This document shows, one piece after another, positions 10,508 through 22,400 of a DNA stretch of 64,000 nt (positions within the stretch are counted from its first letter, which is position 1; every line of letters starts with the position of its first letter). Made by a program: the position numbers and the translations under genes. A model generated the notes under the pieces. That model made no database searches. It was not told the origin of the DNA and saw only the letters and a program-made list of their open reading frames with translations. Source of the stretch: Agaricus subrufescens (taxonomy: Eukaryota > Basidiomycota > Agaricomycetes > Agaricales > Agaricaceae); the NCBI GenBank assembly GCA_029945375.1, contig CM057061.1:868001-932000 (forward strand), written 5' to 3'.

Positions 10508-11598
10508 TCATCCCGAAGTAGACGCATCTTTATTCGATGTAGAATTGCCCGTCCCGCAACTGTTCTCCAATTCTTCTTCTTCACGCTGCAATCGTTTGAC
10601 AGTTGCTTCCAACATTCTCTTCCGCATGTCATCTCTCGAGTCTCCATCAATGGAAGACGTAGAAGAACTTCCACCCAAAACATGAGACCATGCTTCGACT
10701 TCTATTGCTTGTTCAGTTGGTTCATAGATTCCGTATGGGTCAGTTGAAGATGCGAGGGTATGTGTTCCAGCAGCACGTGCGCGGTCGAAATCAACAACTT
10801 CACGATTCAGTTGAGAGTTAAGTCGTTTAAACTGAAAAATAATAAGGAATGCATAATTGAACGAAACTATAACAACGTACATTCTCGTCGTGGTCACCCC
10901 ACACATTGTGGGTTAACTCGTGACAAAGAACCTTTCTTATATCACTGTAAAGTCTAAATCCGTCGTATCGATCCGTCCGTATTCGAAGCTTGATCTCTTG
11001 ACCGGCATTCACATTAAGACCAAGAAGACCGGGTTGTTCATGGGGAGCAAGTTCGGTTAATAGGCCGACGGAGAAACTGTGCTTTTGCATCACGTGAAGG
11101 ATAGCAGAGTCATTAGCCAATTTATCAAGTATAGTCTGAGCGGAGGAGGGGTTGGGGAGATGCCGCAGCGGGGAAACCTTGTGAAAACGGAAGGACGAGG
11201 AAGATGATGGTGTGGTCCGCGGCTGGGATAGCGACTAGGTTAGCTGGTTTGAAGAAGGGGAAGATGACGTATGCCCGCACTTGTATTCGCGGTCTTGACG
11301 ATGATGCTTTGGCTTGAGCTCTGTTCATGTGTTGTTGCTCTGCAGCCTTGAGTCCACCGACCTCTTGTTCTGTGGACCCGAGCATCTGGATCTTGACGCC
11401 ATCTTTCAAACCTGCTTGGGTGAGAGTAGTCTCGTCATTCGCGGCTTTCTTGCCCTTCCAGAGGAGTTTCTGGTTGGTAGGTGGGACAGAGGTGACGTCA
11501 TGCAGCCTTGCCTGGAGGTCGGCAAGGGTGGTGTCTGGGTGGAACTCGAGCGGGTAGGACTGGCCGCGGAAGGAGACAGTGAATGAGATGGAGGACAT
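10508..11598 (-). CDS. Ubiquitin-like/WLM-domain metalloprotease
   Basis: Exons 11281-11598, 10881-11135 and 10508-10831 join in phase 0 to give 298 residues. The N-terminal ~75 residues form a ubiquitin-like fold (MSSISFTVSFRGQSYPLEF..., KLLWKGKKA). The middle is a WLM (Wss1-like) zinc metalloprotease domain with ILDKLANDSAILHVMQKH and the catalytic HELTHNVWGDHDENF, where HELTH is the HExxH zinc site and the later His and Asp complete it. The C-terminus (about residues 192-298) is acidic and helical with Arg/Glu-rich segments. Wss1-like proteases clear DNA-protein crosslinks and SUMO/ubiquitin-bound proteins; the ubiquitin-WLM fusion is known in fungi and plants. The start at 11598 is preferred over an upstream in-frame Met at 11682, because the Ubl fold begins there. 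Confidence 0.88.
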
Positions 11599-12189
11599 TG
11601 TGCGCACGTGATGGAGGACTCGGCAGGGTTGATGCGGACAACGTTCCCAAAGGGGCAAGAATTCAGCACATCGTTGTCGCAATTAATCGTCTCCAAGGAA
11701 ATTTTCGACGAATCTCATAACATACAAAAAATTTGCATAGCGGATGGGTAGAAGAGAGGTAGATCTGACGATTCATTATTCAGTCTTCAAGAAAACATTG
11801 ATACATGTTGATTGCCAGCTCCTGGGTCCTGGTGGTCGTGCGGCCCTATATTGAAGAGCCACGCGCATCAGAGTAAATATATCGGCGTTCGTGATGGAAG
11901 ACAAGGAAGAACATGATAAAAACCGAAGCTTGAGTCTCCATTGACTTCCGAAATATGATATATCTCATGGTACAGACCACACAGTAGAGAGCTCAGCTCA
12001 GCCCAGCCCGGCTATACTATCGAAGGCGGCTGAGGCACGACCGCTCGTGCACGCGCGAATTGATAAAGTTGCGAGAACGGGAGATCGCCACCTTGCATTG
12101 CAGATGCGCTAGGGCACCTATTAGGGGCCGTAGTGAGGAGTGAGAGGGGCGGCAGGAACGAGAGGCTCCCACGGCGGATTTCTTTCGCA
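11599..12189. promoter_or_regulatory. Divergent intergenic region
   Basis: About 590 bases between the start of the WLM metalloprotease (minus) and the start of the coiled-coil gene (plus), so it must hold both promoters. A repeated AGCTCAGCTCAGCCCAGCCC tract lies at 11990-12010. No protein-binding site can be named with confidence. Confidence 0.4.
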
Positions 12190-14002
12190 ATGGTGTCGCG
12201 CCCGACAACACCGCGAGTGGTTCCACGTGATCGGCCGTCGTCGCGGTCGTCGTTCCGGTCGCCTTCGCCGTCGGACGATCCAGGTGAGTGAGCGTGCGGC
12301 CCGGCGTCGAGGACGGTCCTGATGATGACGGTGATGGCGACCAGTGCAGGTCAGAAACCAAATCTCGACCCTCAAACATACCATCCGCCACCAACAGGCC
12401 CAGCTCCAGTCCCTCGAAAACATCATCCGCGCCGGCCCCCGCCCCCTCCACATGCCCGCCGACGACGTCCCCCCCGTGTCTTCCCCCGGTGCCAAGCGCC
12501 GCTCCTCCTACGAGGTCCTCCAGAGCATTGCCGGCCCAGCCTCCAGCCTCCCTCTCCCAAAACGCGACCTCGAAAGCGCAGATATCCCCGAGGGCATTCC
12601 CACCTCCACCCCGTCCTTCGCTGCCCTTAGACGTCCCTCCAGCCCCACACGTTCCCTCAGTCGTACGTCACGCTTCCTCACCTCGCACCTTACCACGTTC
12701 TTATATCAGGTGCCTCTTCCTCCCATCTGTGTTCCCGTCTTCTGACTGATAGGCATTCCTGTCGCTGCTGTAGGTGCGTTATCATTCCGTTCTGTACAAG
12801 TATCCCGATCAGATGATGAACATCTTTCCCAACAGGAAACGCAAGAGCGCTGGCTGACGACGGCCACTTAACTACCCCGACTCGTCCATCTGTCTCTATA
12901 CACAAATCCCATTCTTCAAACGACTTGCCTTCCGCCCCAGCCATTAGCCCCGCAGATTCTTCAGCGCTTTCCCCCCTCTCTCCGACGCCAAACTCAAACT
13001 CGTTAGCCCCTGGATCCCCTCGTAGGTTCTCAGCAACACCTGGTGGTACTACCAAGGTCCTAGCCGACCTCCAAACCGGGGTCATCAATGCGCGTAATGC
13101 GCTTGAAAACACCAAGAGCCAGCTACGGCTTTCACAGAGGACAGTCGCTAGTCTGACAAGAAAAGTCGAAGACCTTAAAGAGGTTGAAGAACGACTGAGG
13201 ATTGAAAACGAAGGGCTCAATAATGTCGTCGCAAGAAAGGAAAGACTGCTGCAAGAAGTATGTCTCTTCTCCTCTTTTTTCTCTTACTGACCCTAACGAT
13301 ATCAGGTACTTGAACGGGCGAGAAAAGCAGAAGCCGAAGCTACGTCACTAAAGTCGCAGCTCAAGCAGGAAACGTCCACGTCTAAAAAGACCATCCGGGA
13401 GATGGAATCCCAACTTGCAGAATCTACAACTCTTTCCAAAAAATCAGAGAGGGAATACATCACCTTACGTGATAGTATCAAAGGCATGACCGAGATGTGG
13501 AAGCATGATACAGAAGCACTCAAGGCAGAAATGAAGAAACGCGACGAAAAGTGGAAGAAAGAGCTGGATGGTGTCGGTAAGAAGTACAAAGATTTGATCC
13601 AAAACGTCAAGGACAAGGAGAAACTTTGGAGTGAAGAATTCAAGAAAGTGAGAGAAGAAGATTTAAAGATACAGAAGGATGTAGAAGAAGCTTGGGTTGC
13701 TGAAATTAAACGCTTGGAGGATGAAGTCAAGAAGAGCGATAGTCAATGTGAAAAGGCTTCAAAAACGGCCAGGTGAGAGATTCTTTACATGTCCCCATCA
13801 AAGTTCTTAACTCTGATATTTTGATAGTGATTTGGCGCTAGAGTTGTCCATTCTGAGAAAACGGATGAGGACTGCCCGGACACCTACAACCGACGATAAA
13901 CAGGAAAATCACGAGGACTTTTCTACCTCTCTAAGCACAACGGACCCTCCTTCAAATACCACTACATTCAACTCGGCGGTGCTAGAAAATATACCTCCAT
14001 AA
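12190..14002 (+). CDS. Coiled-coil protein of unknown function
   Basis: Exons 12190-12283, 12345-12662, 12753-12773 (21 bases), 12836-13257, 13306-13772 and 13828-14002 are phase-consistent and give 498 residues. The N-terminus is basic and Ser/Arg-rich (SSRSSFRSPSPSDDP). A short helix follows (VRNQISTLKHTIRHQQAQLQSLENII), then a Ser/Pro-rich linker. A long coiled coil runs from about residue 215 to 455 (KVLADLQTGVINARNALENT..., KKRDEKWKKELDGVGKKYKDL). The 21-base exon is inferred from frame and splice signals. The arrangement resembles proteins often labelled She3-like in basidiomycetes, but I cannot confirm that and give no symbol. Part of this gene (12898-13163) was copied to 16533-16792. 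Confidence 0.8.
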
Positions 14003-14997
14003 TTTATTCAATCATGCATTATATCACGGACTTTCTTTCACTACCTCCTATACCACTCACTCAACACACCTCCAATCTATTCACATTCATTCCTCAGTTC
14101 ATTTGGGTTAGTAATTACCATATTATTTACCTACCAGGATGATACCGTGTTTCTACTCATCTAAATAATCATTTACCAATAAATGTACATAGCATCTTTT
14201 TCCCTCGCTGCTAATCACTTGATATCTTCAAGACCCAATCTCGGGACCGTGATAAGCAGCAGTGAACCCGAACACGTATATACAGGATGACGTCCCTGGC
14301 TGCCAAGTTCACCTTATTACCTTTCGGGATGTCAGAATCCAACAGCGTTCCGCAGTCGGTTTAGTTCTGGTAAGAATTTACCTGAAATGAGGGGTCAGCG
14401 TGCGAGACGGCGCGGTTCCGCTGCCAACACTCGTTTTTTTTTGTGCAACCTGTCAGGTATGAATTATATCCGCCGTCTGGGGTCAAAATTAGATGCACAG
14501 AAGACGCGGTGGGGCTTTCATTGGTAACCAGTCATCCACACTCTTCGAAATCAGTCTAACGTGAAAACCCGTGGAGGGCTTCTAGCACTTTACCCGGCAC
14601 CGGCAATGTTTTATGATGAACTATAGCCGTTATTCTCTCAGACTTTTACGACAAGTCGTTTCAAATCCGCTTTTTAAGGGGAGAGGGGAGGTGCCGGACA
14701 CCAAGTAAGGGGGTTTTGAATATCCGGCATAGATCCGGATACTCAATTTAAGTAGCCGACCCCTGTTCTGAACAAATAATCATGCTCAAAAATCTCTATG
14801 CATTTGGCAAATATGGCAGCATGCGGTTCACTTATTGATATATAAATAACCTAACACAACTAGCAAGCCACCTGTGCAACTCTCGCCCCTTCCTAGCATT
14901 CTTAAACCCGCCCATCCGCCCAACGCCTCTTCCTTCCCTCCGGTCTCTCAAGTTTTTTCCGTTGAATTTTCTTTGTGAGGGTCATTGAAACGAAAGA
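14003..14997. other. Intergenic region, partly inside the duplicated segment
   Basis: Separates the coiled-coil gene from nitronate monooxygenase copy 1. Two blocks are repeated downstream: 14513-14690 matches 17051-17230, and about 14783-14997 matches about 17405-17616 (the promoter and 5' UTR of the monooxygenase). The part at 14003-14512 has no counterpart. No gene seen. Confidence 0.6.
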
Positions 14998-16344
14998 ATG
15001 GCTACTATCACCACGCCTATCACCGAGCTCTTCGGAATTAGACATCCAGTTCTGTTGGCTGGGTGAGTTCTTGAATGTCCGGCATATAGATGCTTCTGAC
15101 ATTTCTGATTTTATTTTCTCAATTTGAAAAAAAAATTGAAGTATGAACGTGGCTGCTGGTCCAGAGTTGGCTGCTGCTGTGACGAATGCCGGTGGACTCG
15201 GTGTTATTGGTGGTGTTGGATATACACCTAAGTTTCTACGTCAACAAGTAAGCGTCAACCGGCACTATTCATACGGCTTCATCTCTGACACACATATGTG
15301 TCCCCTCGCATCGTTCTGTTATCACTTTTAGATCCAAGCCATTAAGCAGGATCTCGTGGATAAGAACGCACCATTCGGTGTCGATTTACTCTTACCTCAA
15401 GTCGGGGGAAGCGCACGGAAAACCAACGTGCGTACACCAATAATTCCCTCTCTCCCACTACTCAACTAACCGGCAAGGGGGGGCAATATAGTACGACTAT
15501 ACCCAGGGCAAACTAAACGAACTAATCCAAACCATAATCGATGAAAAAGTCAAACTCTTCGTCTCCGCCATCGGCGTCCCCCCCAAAGAAGTCGTCGACC
15601 AACTCCACAAAGCCGGTATCCCAGTAATGAACATGGTCGGTCACCCAAAACATGTTCAGAAAGCTATCGATGTAGGCGTGGATATCATTTGTGCTCAAGC
15701 CGGTGAAGGTGGTGGACATACCGGTGATATACCAGCTTCGATTTTGATTCCCGCTTGTGTGGATGCTGTCAAAGGTCATAAATCACCTTTGACTGGACAA
15801 CCTATTTATGTGATCGGTGCCGGTGCGGTTTATGATGGTCGTGGTCTGGCTGCAAACTTGGCTTGGGGAGCTCAAGCTGTCTGTACGTTTGCCCCTCTCC
15901 TCCTCATCGATGACTCCCCGCCATTAACTGTTTTCGTTCACAGGGGTTGGTACTCGTTTCGTCGCTTCAGTGGAAGCAGGAGCTCCCAAGATCCATAAAG
16001 AACTAGTCACCAGTGCAGGATACGAGGACGCCGTCACCACTCTCATCTACACAGGCCGTCCTCTCCGAGTAAGGAATACACCTTACGTCAAAGATTGGAA
16101 TGAAAACCGACAATCGGAAATCAAAGAACTTACCTCAAATGGTATTATTCCTCATTCCCGTGAATTAGAACAAGACCCTTCGAAATCTGTTCCGGGACGT
16201 CCTTGGCTCATGGGTCGCGTATCTGCGCTTATTAATGAAGTATTACCGGCAAAGAAGATCGTAGACGATATGGTCAATGATGCAGCTGCTATTTTGGAAC
16301 ACAATGCTTCCCTTGTTAAGGTTTCGCCGAGGACCCGCCTTTGA
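14998..16344 (+). CDS. Nitronate monooxygenase, copy 1
   Basis: FMN-dependent TIM-barrel enzyme of the nitronate monooxygenase (2-nitropropane dioxygenase) family, which oxidises alkyl nitronates to carbonyl compounds and nitrite. It may detoxify propionate-3-nitronate or other nitro compounds. Exons 14998-15062, 15142-15247, 15332-15427, 15492-15882 and 15944-16344, all GT-AG, give 352 residues. Seen are the N-terminal PITELFGIRHPVLLAGM, AAAVTNAGGLGVIGG, PFGVDLLLPQVGG, AGIPVMNMVGHPKHV, the FMN-binding DIICAQAGEGGGHTGDI with its catalytic-type His, VIGAGAVYDGRGLAANLAWG and VWVGTRFVAS. Length and motifs are complete. It has a near-identical neighbour at 17617-18959. Confidence 0.93.
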
Positions 16345-17616
16345 GAATACCGGTAGGAAAGGGAGAGAGGATTTGGGAATGTAAAAAAGTCGTTTTAACA
16401 TTCTTTTTTTCGACTATGGTTGTAAAAAATCTATTTACGCTTCCTGGATAATTATGTATGCGGTCGCGATACCTCATCTTTCATTTAAACAGTATCATTT
16501 GTTTGACGTCCAGCCATCACCAGAGAAATGCCATACACAAATTCACGACTTGCCCTCCGCCCCAGCCATTATTAACTCCCCAGATTCTTCATCGCTTTCC
16601 CCCCTCTCTCCAACGCCAGATTCAAATTCGTTAGTCCCTGGGTCCCCTCGTCGGTTATCGGCAACTCCTGGTGATACTACCAAGGTTTTGGCCGACCTCC
16701 AAACCGTTGTCATCAATGTGCGTAATGCGCTTGAAAACACCAAGAGCCAGCTACGGCTTTCGCAGAGGACAGTTGCCAGTCTGACAAGAAACGGACGAGC
16801 TGGGTTACGCTCTTACTCATTCGTTCGGTGTATCGTTATTAACGCACCTGTATACGGGATATGGCAGAAGCTTCGACTTCCTATGGGCACCTACAGTACA
16901 TCATCCTTCGCAGTCATTCACACTCACGTACGTCTACATTTTCGCATCAGAACCTTCAAATCAACTGACGGTGGTGCGTCATGTAGTGAATCAAGAGTCC
17001 CTGAGCTTATTGTTTGACAAACTCAGCTTGAAGACCCAGAAAGATACCATGGCTTTCATTGGTAACCAGTCAGCCACACTCTTCCAAATCAGCCGGCCCG
17101 TGAGGCCCGTGGAGGGTTTCTAGCGCTTTACCCGGCACCGGCAATGTTTTACGATGAACTAGCCGTTATTCTCTCAGATTTGGACGAAAAGTCATTTCAA
17201 ATCCGCTTTTTTGAGGGGAGAGAGGGGAGTCCAGGAAGCTCTCAGCTGTCAGCCGAGCAACCTGTGAACTCAACGAGGAACTCAAAAGTTGTCTATTTCA
17301 GAATGCCCAATCAGAACCGCAACATGGTGAGAAAGCCCATATTAGGGAATTTTGATGGGTCATGCCAAGGGAGCCACCCACGAGATCAACCCATACAAGA
17401 CCCTTAAAGCTCCTATGCATTGGCAAATCCGGCAGCCTGTGGTTCACTTATTGATATAAAAAACCTAATACAACTGGCAACCACTTGTACAACTCTCGCC
17501 CCTTCCTAGCATTCTTAAACCCGCCTATCCGCAAACCCACCCATCCACCGCCCACCTTCCGGTCTCTCAAGTTTTTTTCCGTTGAAATAGTTTTCGGGTC
17601 AACGTGAAACGAAAGA
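16345..17616. other. Junction region of the segmental duplication
   Basis: Begins with the 3' flank of monooxygenase copy 1. Near 16533-16546 it joins a copied fragment of the coiled-coil gene, then the repeated block 17051-17230, then a copy of the monooxygenase promoter. The stretch 16793-17050 and the part around 17240-17400 look unrelated to the upstream copy. Confidence 0.6.
16533..16792 (+). pseudogene. Truncated copy of the coiled-coil gene
   Basis: This stretch reads LPSAPAIINSPDSSSLSPL... then DTTKVLADLQTVVINVRNAL and SQRTVASLTRN, aligning with the coiled-coil protein from LPSAPAISPADSSALSPL to SQRTVASLTRK (12921-13163). It has no start codon of its own, stops matching at CTGACAAGAAA, and lacks the rest of the coiled coil. 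It is a duplication remnant left when the downstream unit was copied. An open frame of 187 residues (16454-17017) spans it by chance. Confidence 0.85.
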
Positions 17617-18959
17617 ATGGCTATTATCACCACGCCTATCACCGAGCTCTTCGGAATTAAACATCCGGTTCTGTTGGCTGGGTGAGTTTTGAATGTTCGG
17701 CATACGAGTGCTTCTAACATCCTGATTTTCTTTTCTTATTTTTGAAAAAAATGAAGCATGAGCGTGGCTTCTGGTCCAGGGTTAGCCGCTGCTGTAACGA
17801 ATGCTGGTGGACTCGGTGTTATTGGTGGTTTTGGATATACTCCTCAGGATCTACGTCGACAGGCAAGTATCTATGGATACTACCTAGACGGCTTCATCTC
17901 TGACACCCATATGTGTTCCCTCGTGTGGTTCTGTTATCACTTCAGATCCAAGATCTTAAGCAGGATCTCGTCGATAAGAATGCACCATTCGGTGTTGATT
18001 TACTTATACCTCAGGTCGGGGGAAGCGCACGGAAGACGAACGTACGTACACCAATATTTCCCTCTCTCCAACACTCAACTAACCGGAAGGGGGGTATATA
18101 GTTCGACTATACCAAGGGCAAACTAAACGAACTAATCCAAACCATAATCGATGAAAAAGTCAAACTCTTCGTCTCCGCCATCGGCGTTCCCCCTAAAGAA
18201 GTCGTCGAAAAATTACACAAAGCCGGTATCCCAGTGATGAACATGGTCGGTCACCCAAAACACGTCCGGAAAGCTATCGATGTAGGCGTGGATATCATTT
18301 GTGCTCAAGCCGGTGAAGGTGGTGGACATACCGGTGATATACCAGCTTCGATTTTGATTCCCGCTTGTGTGGATGCTGTCAAGGGTCATAAATCACCTTT
18401 GACTGGACAACCTATTTATGTGATCGGTGCCGGTGCGGTTTATGATGGTCGTGGTCTGGCTGCGAACTTGGCTTGGGGAGCTCAAGCCGTCTGTACGTTT
18501 GCCCTTCCTCTTCCTCCCCATCGATGACTCCCCGTCTATTAACCCTTTTTGAAAACAGGGGTTGGTACTCGCTTCGTCGCTTCAGTAGAAGCAAATGCTC
18601 CTAAAATCCACAAAGAACAAATCACCAGCGCAGGATACGAAGACGCCGTCACCACTCTCATCTACTCGGGTCGTCCCCTCCGAGTAAGGAATACACCTTA
18701 CGTCAAAGATTGGAATGAAAACCGACAATCGGAAATCAAAGAACTTACCTCAAAAGGTATTATTCCTCATTACCATGAATTAGAAAAAGACCCTTCGAAA
18801 TCTGTTCCGGGACGCCCTTGGTTTATTGGTCGCGTATCTGCGCTTATTAATGAAGTGTTACCCGCAAAGAAGATCGTGGACGATATGGTCAATGATGCAG
18901 CTGCTATTTTGGAACACAATGCTTCCCTTGTCAAAGTTTCGCCAAGGACCCGCCTTTGA
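17617..18959 (+). CDS. Nitronate monooxygenase, copy 2
   Basis: Tandem duplicate of the gene at 14998-16344, with the same five-exon structure: 17617-17681, 17757-17862, 17946-18041, 18102-18492, 18559-18959. All exon lengths equal those of copy 1 (65, 106, 96, 391, 401), giving 352 residues. All motifs are kept (NAGGLGVIGG, AQAGEGGGHTGDI, NLAWGAQAV, WVGTRF). Differences include T3 to I, R16 to K, N to S after GM, YDYTQG to FDYTKG and a few late changes, so the gene looks intact and under constraint. Intron 2 starts with GC instead of GT. Promoters are similar but not identical, so the copies may differ in expression; that is inference. Confidence 0.92.
17863..17945 (+). other. GC-AG intron in nitronate monooxygenase copy 2
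   Basis: Donor CAG|GCAAGTAT and acceptor CACTTCAG. The equivalent intron of copy 1 (15248-15331) uses CAA|GTAAGC. Exon lengths on both sides equal those of copy 1, so the GC donor must be used for the frame to hold. GCAAGT is the standard form of a GC donor. Confidence 0.88.
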
Positions 18960-19138
18960 ATACCGGTAGGAAAGGGAGAGAGGGTTTGGGAATGTAAAAA
19001 AAAATTTAACGGTCTTTTTTCGACTATGGTTGTAAAAATTATGCGGTCGCGATACCTCTTCTTTCATTTAAACAGTATTATTTGTTTGACATCTGGCCAT
19101 CAACAGAAAAATGACATTGGCAAGGCCGTCATTATCAC

Positions 19139-19143
19139 AAAAA
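19139..19143 (-). terminator. Pol III T-run terminator of tRNA-Ile
   Basis: Five T residues on the minus strand, 10 bases after the tRNA 3' end, as expected for RNA polymerase III termination. Confidence 0.6.
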
Positions 19144-19153
19144 TTACTGGAAA

Positions 19154-19227
19154 TGGCCAACGTGGGGATCGAACCCAAGACCTCCGCGTTATTAGCACGG
19201 CGCTCTAACCAACTGAGCTAGTCGGCC
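19154..19227 (-). tRNA. tRNA-Ile (anticodon AAT)
   Basis: A 74-base cloverleaf on the minus strand with no intron. Acceptor stem GGCCGAC pairs with GTTGGCC and the discriminator base is A. The D arm is GCTC/GAGC, containing the A box TAGCTCAGTTGG. The anticodon stem CCGTG/CGCGG (one G-T pair) holds the loop CTAATAA, anticodon AAT. The T arm contains the B box GGTTCGATCCC, with one mismatch at the base of its stem. A run of T (positions 19143-19139 on the minus strand) just downstream is a Pol III terminator. AAT is read as isoleucine after A34 is edited to inosine. The gene sits at the far edge of the duplicated segment. Confidence 0.95.
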
Positions 19228-19433
19228 ACTAACATGATGGGTCCTCAAGAACATCCAGAGTCTCGGCTCTCCTTGCTCATTATATTGGCTTGCATTGAGC
19301 ACTATTATCATGAGGCTTCAGTTCCTAAACACGTCTGTAGTCCATATATGCGAAGTAGTAAGTGTATAGAATATAAACAAGTATACAAGCAAGGCAGGAA
19401 TTGTATATTAAGCACCATGAAAACCATGAAAAC

Positions 19434-22400
19434 CTATATGTCATACGGGCGATAACTTAAACTCCCTCCAGGTCGGGAATCCGGGGACCTCGGCGGCGAA
19501 AACGAAGGATGAAGGAAATGTGCTGTCGCCGGCGGTGACGCAATCGGATCAGGCAAATACAATGGTATCGTAGGAACCAGTTCAAAGACATGTTGATACA
19601 TCCCTCGATTATTTCTTCCACTGGACAGATACTGAGGCTCCGCAGTTACATTCATGACTGCATGAACTTTCGGTTCTTGAGACATATTCTCATCGGCACC
19701 TTGAGCAATCATTACTGCAGGGGATTGATCGGCGCCGCGCCCATCCCAAACACATCGAACATCAGCTCCGGGTATGATTTGAGCTAGACGGCCGGTATCG
19801 ATATGCCTAACTTCAATGAAACGGGGATCAAAAAGAAGAATGTAAGGAGCATGGAGGGCGACGCGATCGGCAGTGCCTTCCCATTCAACTGTCGAATTTT
19901 TTCGTGAGGGATCTCCATGTTTGTTGACGAAAAGTCCGAATTCTAAATACCCTTAAGGTAAGATGATATCCAGATGGAACGATGAAATGTGCGTACCGCT
20001 ATAACAAAGAATGAACTCCTCATCATTGAGACGGAACATACCCAGAGGTCGGGCGGATCCACAGCGCGTGGCAAGTCGCGAGTCTTGTGTAACAGGTATC
20101 GTGACGCTACTCAAGCTAAAAAAACCAATTGTAAATTCGAATACTCCGATTTTGTGAACGGACAAGATCTACCTTTCGATCTGCATAATCTCGAAGCCCT
20201 TCTGGCACAGTATCGCAATGCTTGCTTTCAGGAAAATAAGATCGTAGCATTCCCCGGTTAGCGAGAATTCTTTATACGTCCGGAACCAGCCAGATTTGTT
20301 TTTAGTGAAGTAAGCTGTAATGCCAGTGCTGGCCTTCGTGCGCTCTCCAATCTTGTCGGCGACAGGCTCTAAAGCATGAAAAACGCTCTCCGACTAAAGC
20401 ACAGCGAATTAGCTCCTTTATTCCTCTACGAAAATTCTGCCAAGACTCACCCCTCTCGACTTCTTCATGTAGATTACCAATGTCCTGTTGTACATGGTCC
20501 CAACAGAGAAGAACTGAACATCTTTTCCAGCCGAATTCAACTTCTGATAGTCATCCTGTACATATGGACTGAAGGGTTGTGTCGGCACTAATGCCTCGAT
20601 ATGATAAGCAAATAGTGTCTTGTCAGCGAGGACTAGGAAAAGACCAAAATCTTCGAGCATGGCACACTGAGTCACATTTCGCAGATGGAGTACTCGACGC
20701 ATAGCTATTAACCATTATCAATGAGCGATTGATTATATCATAGATCAGTGTACTCACACCGGGGGTCATGAAGGAAACCCATCCAGACGCCTTCTGCACA
20801 ACCAATAGCCACCAATTTACGATTATCCCGCGTGACTAATAGAGCTGTTAGAGCAAAAAAGTAATAAGATGACTCGACCTACTGAATGGGACTGAGCAAG
20901 TTACTTTGCCACCTAAAGTTGTCGTGTCGCTCCATGATGGTACGACCTGAGTGCCCGGGAAAGCCGGCAGTAAAAATGTCTCTTGGCTCAGTGTTTCCAT
21001 TTCAAACATTTTGTTTGCATCCATGACCACTTTCCTCAACCCTAAAGTCTCCTCCAACTTTCTTTGCCATTCACTTCGGATAGCTGGCGACTCGGCGTAC
21101 AGAATGCACGGTCCACCCAATCGGCCCGTATGGTGGATGTTGAAGGGATATAATAAATTGTCTAAAGTGTCATTTCGAATGGGACCTGGCCCTGTCGGAC
21201 TTGTAGCGCTTCGATCGCCACGACGATTGCGTAGAAGGCTAGTTGGTCGCTGAACTGGTGGTTCATCAAACCTGGCCAATACCAATAGGTCGAGAGGAAT
21301 CGGCTGGAACGCAGGTTACATCAAGAAGTTACGACAATCGGTACACTCACTCGCCGGGTGACATGGTATTCAGTTGCCTCGTCCTTTTGTTTAGGTTTCG
21401 TCATCACAACTACATGATATCAACAACGATCCAAGTAGCGAGGATCGAAACGTACGATAGTTGTCAAATAAGATGACAAATAATTCTGTCCAATCACCCC
21501 GACCGATAGCAACACCTCCATCAGGTTGACGATATAATTTCCCAGAATAGATAAGCGACCGCGAATCATTGAGAAGATCCATATCCTGGGACATTGTGCT
21601 ATAAGCTTCCTTAATTTGACTGTGAATGTGGGGCTACTCACAAAATGTTCCCCTGGTTTGAAGAAAATCAAGTCGTTGTACTTCCATAAACAGACCTTCT
21701 GCTCCGCTGAAGCAACCCCGGGCTCTGTATCCTTGCCTAACAGTTTGAGGGTCTCTATAACTTGAGGGATCGCGTTCCTGTCCTCATGGCCAAGGGGTGA
21801 AGCGTCAAGAATCCCTTTAAGTAACAGCTCATATCGCAACAGCCGAGGTATTGGTCGGTAGATAAAGTGGTTCATTGCTAGCCTCTGAGCACTTGGGTGT
21901 CGTATCGCATCCTAGATTTGTTTGAGTAAATGTGACATTATGAATGCGCACTAGAACTTACATCATGGAAAGTTCGAAAAGCAGAGTTACGTTCTCTTTC
22001 GTCCTCAATACGATAAGCTGCAATAGGGTAGTTCGGAATGTATTTCAAGTAAGCCTCCCTAAAGTCGAGAGCTGTGCCAAATACAGCAGCCGTGATGCTC
22101 GGAATCCGGGGATGATGTTCACGTTGAATGTAATGAAGTTGATCAACGAGGCGTTGATGGTGGAGGGTGATGTCTTGAATATTGCTGAAAACCTCGTTTA
22201 GGAAATGAGGGAGTCTATCCCGTGGGATAATGGAGGGATCCGCTTCACGCAAGGGTGTTATGAAAATCTACATCAGCCGTCAGTGAGAGAACACAGTAGA
22301 GAAGATCAAACTCATTGCCTTGTCAATGTTATGTAGGTCCTTCACGTAATCCATCTCGGTCGCAATAAGTTCAAAGATAGTTCTACGAGACGTGAGCCGG

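Noticed and set aside
16454..17017. 187-residue open frame as an independent gene
   Set aside because: Only its middle matches the coiled-coil gene; the ends are unrelated flanking DNA and there is no promoter or partner exon.
17617..18959. Nitronate monooxygenase copy 2 as a pseudogene because intron 2 lacks a GT donor
   Set aside because: GCAAGT after CAG is a known functional GC-AG donor, and all other exons and motifs are intact.
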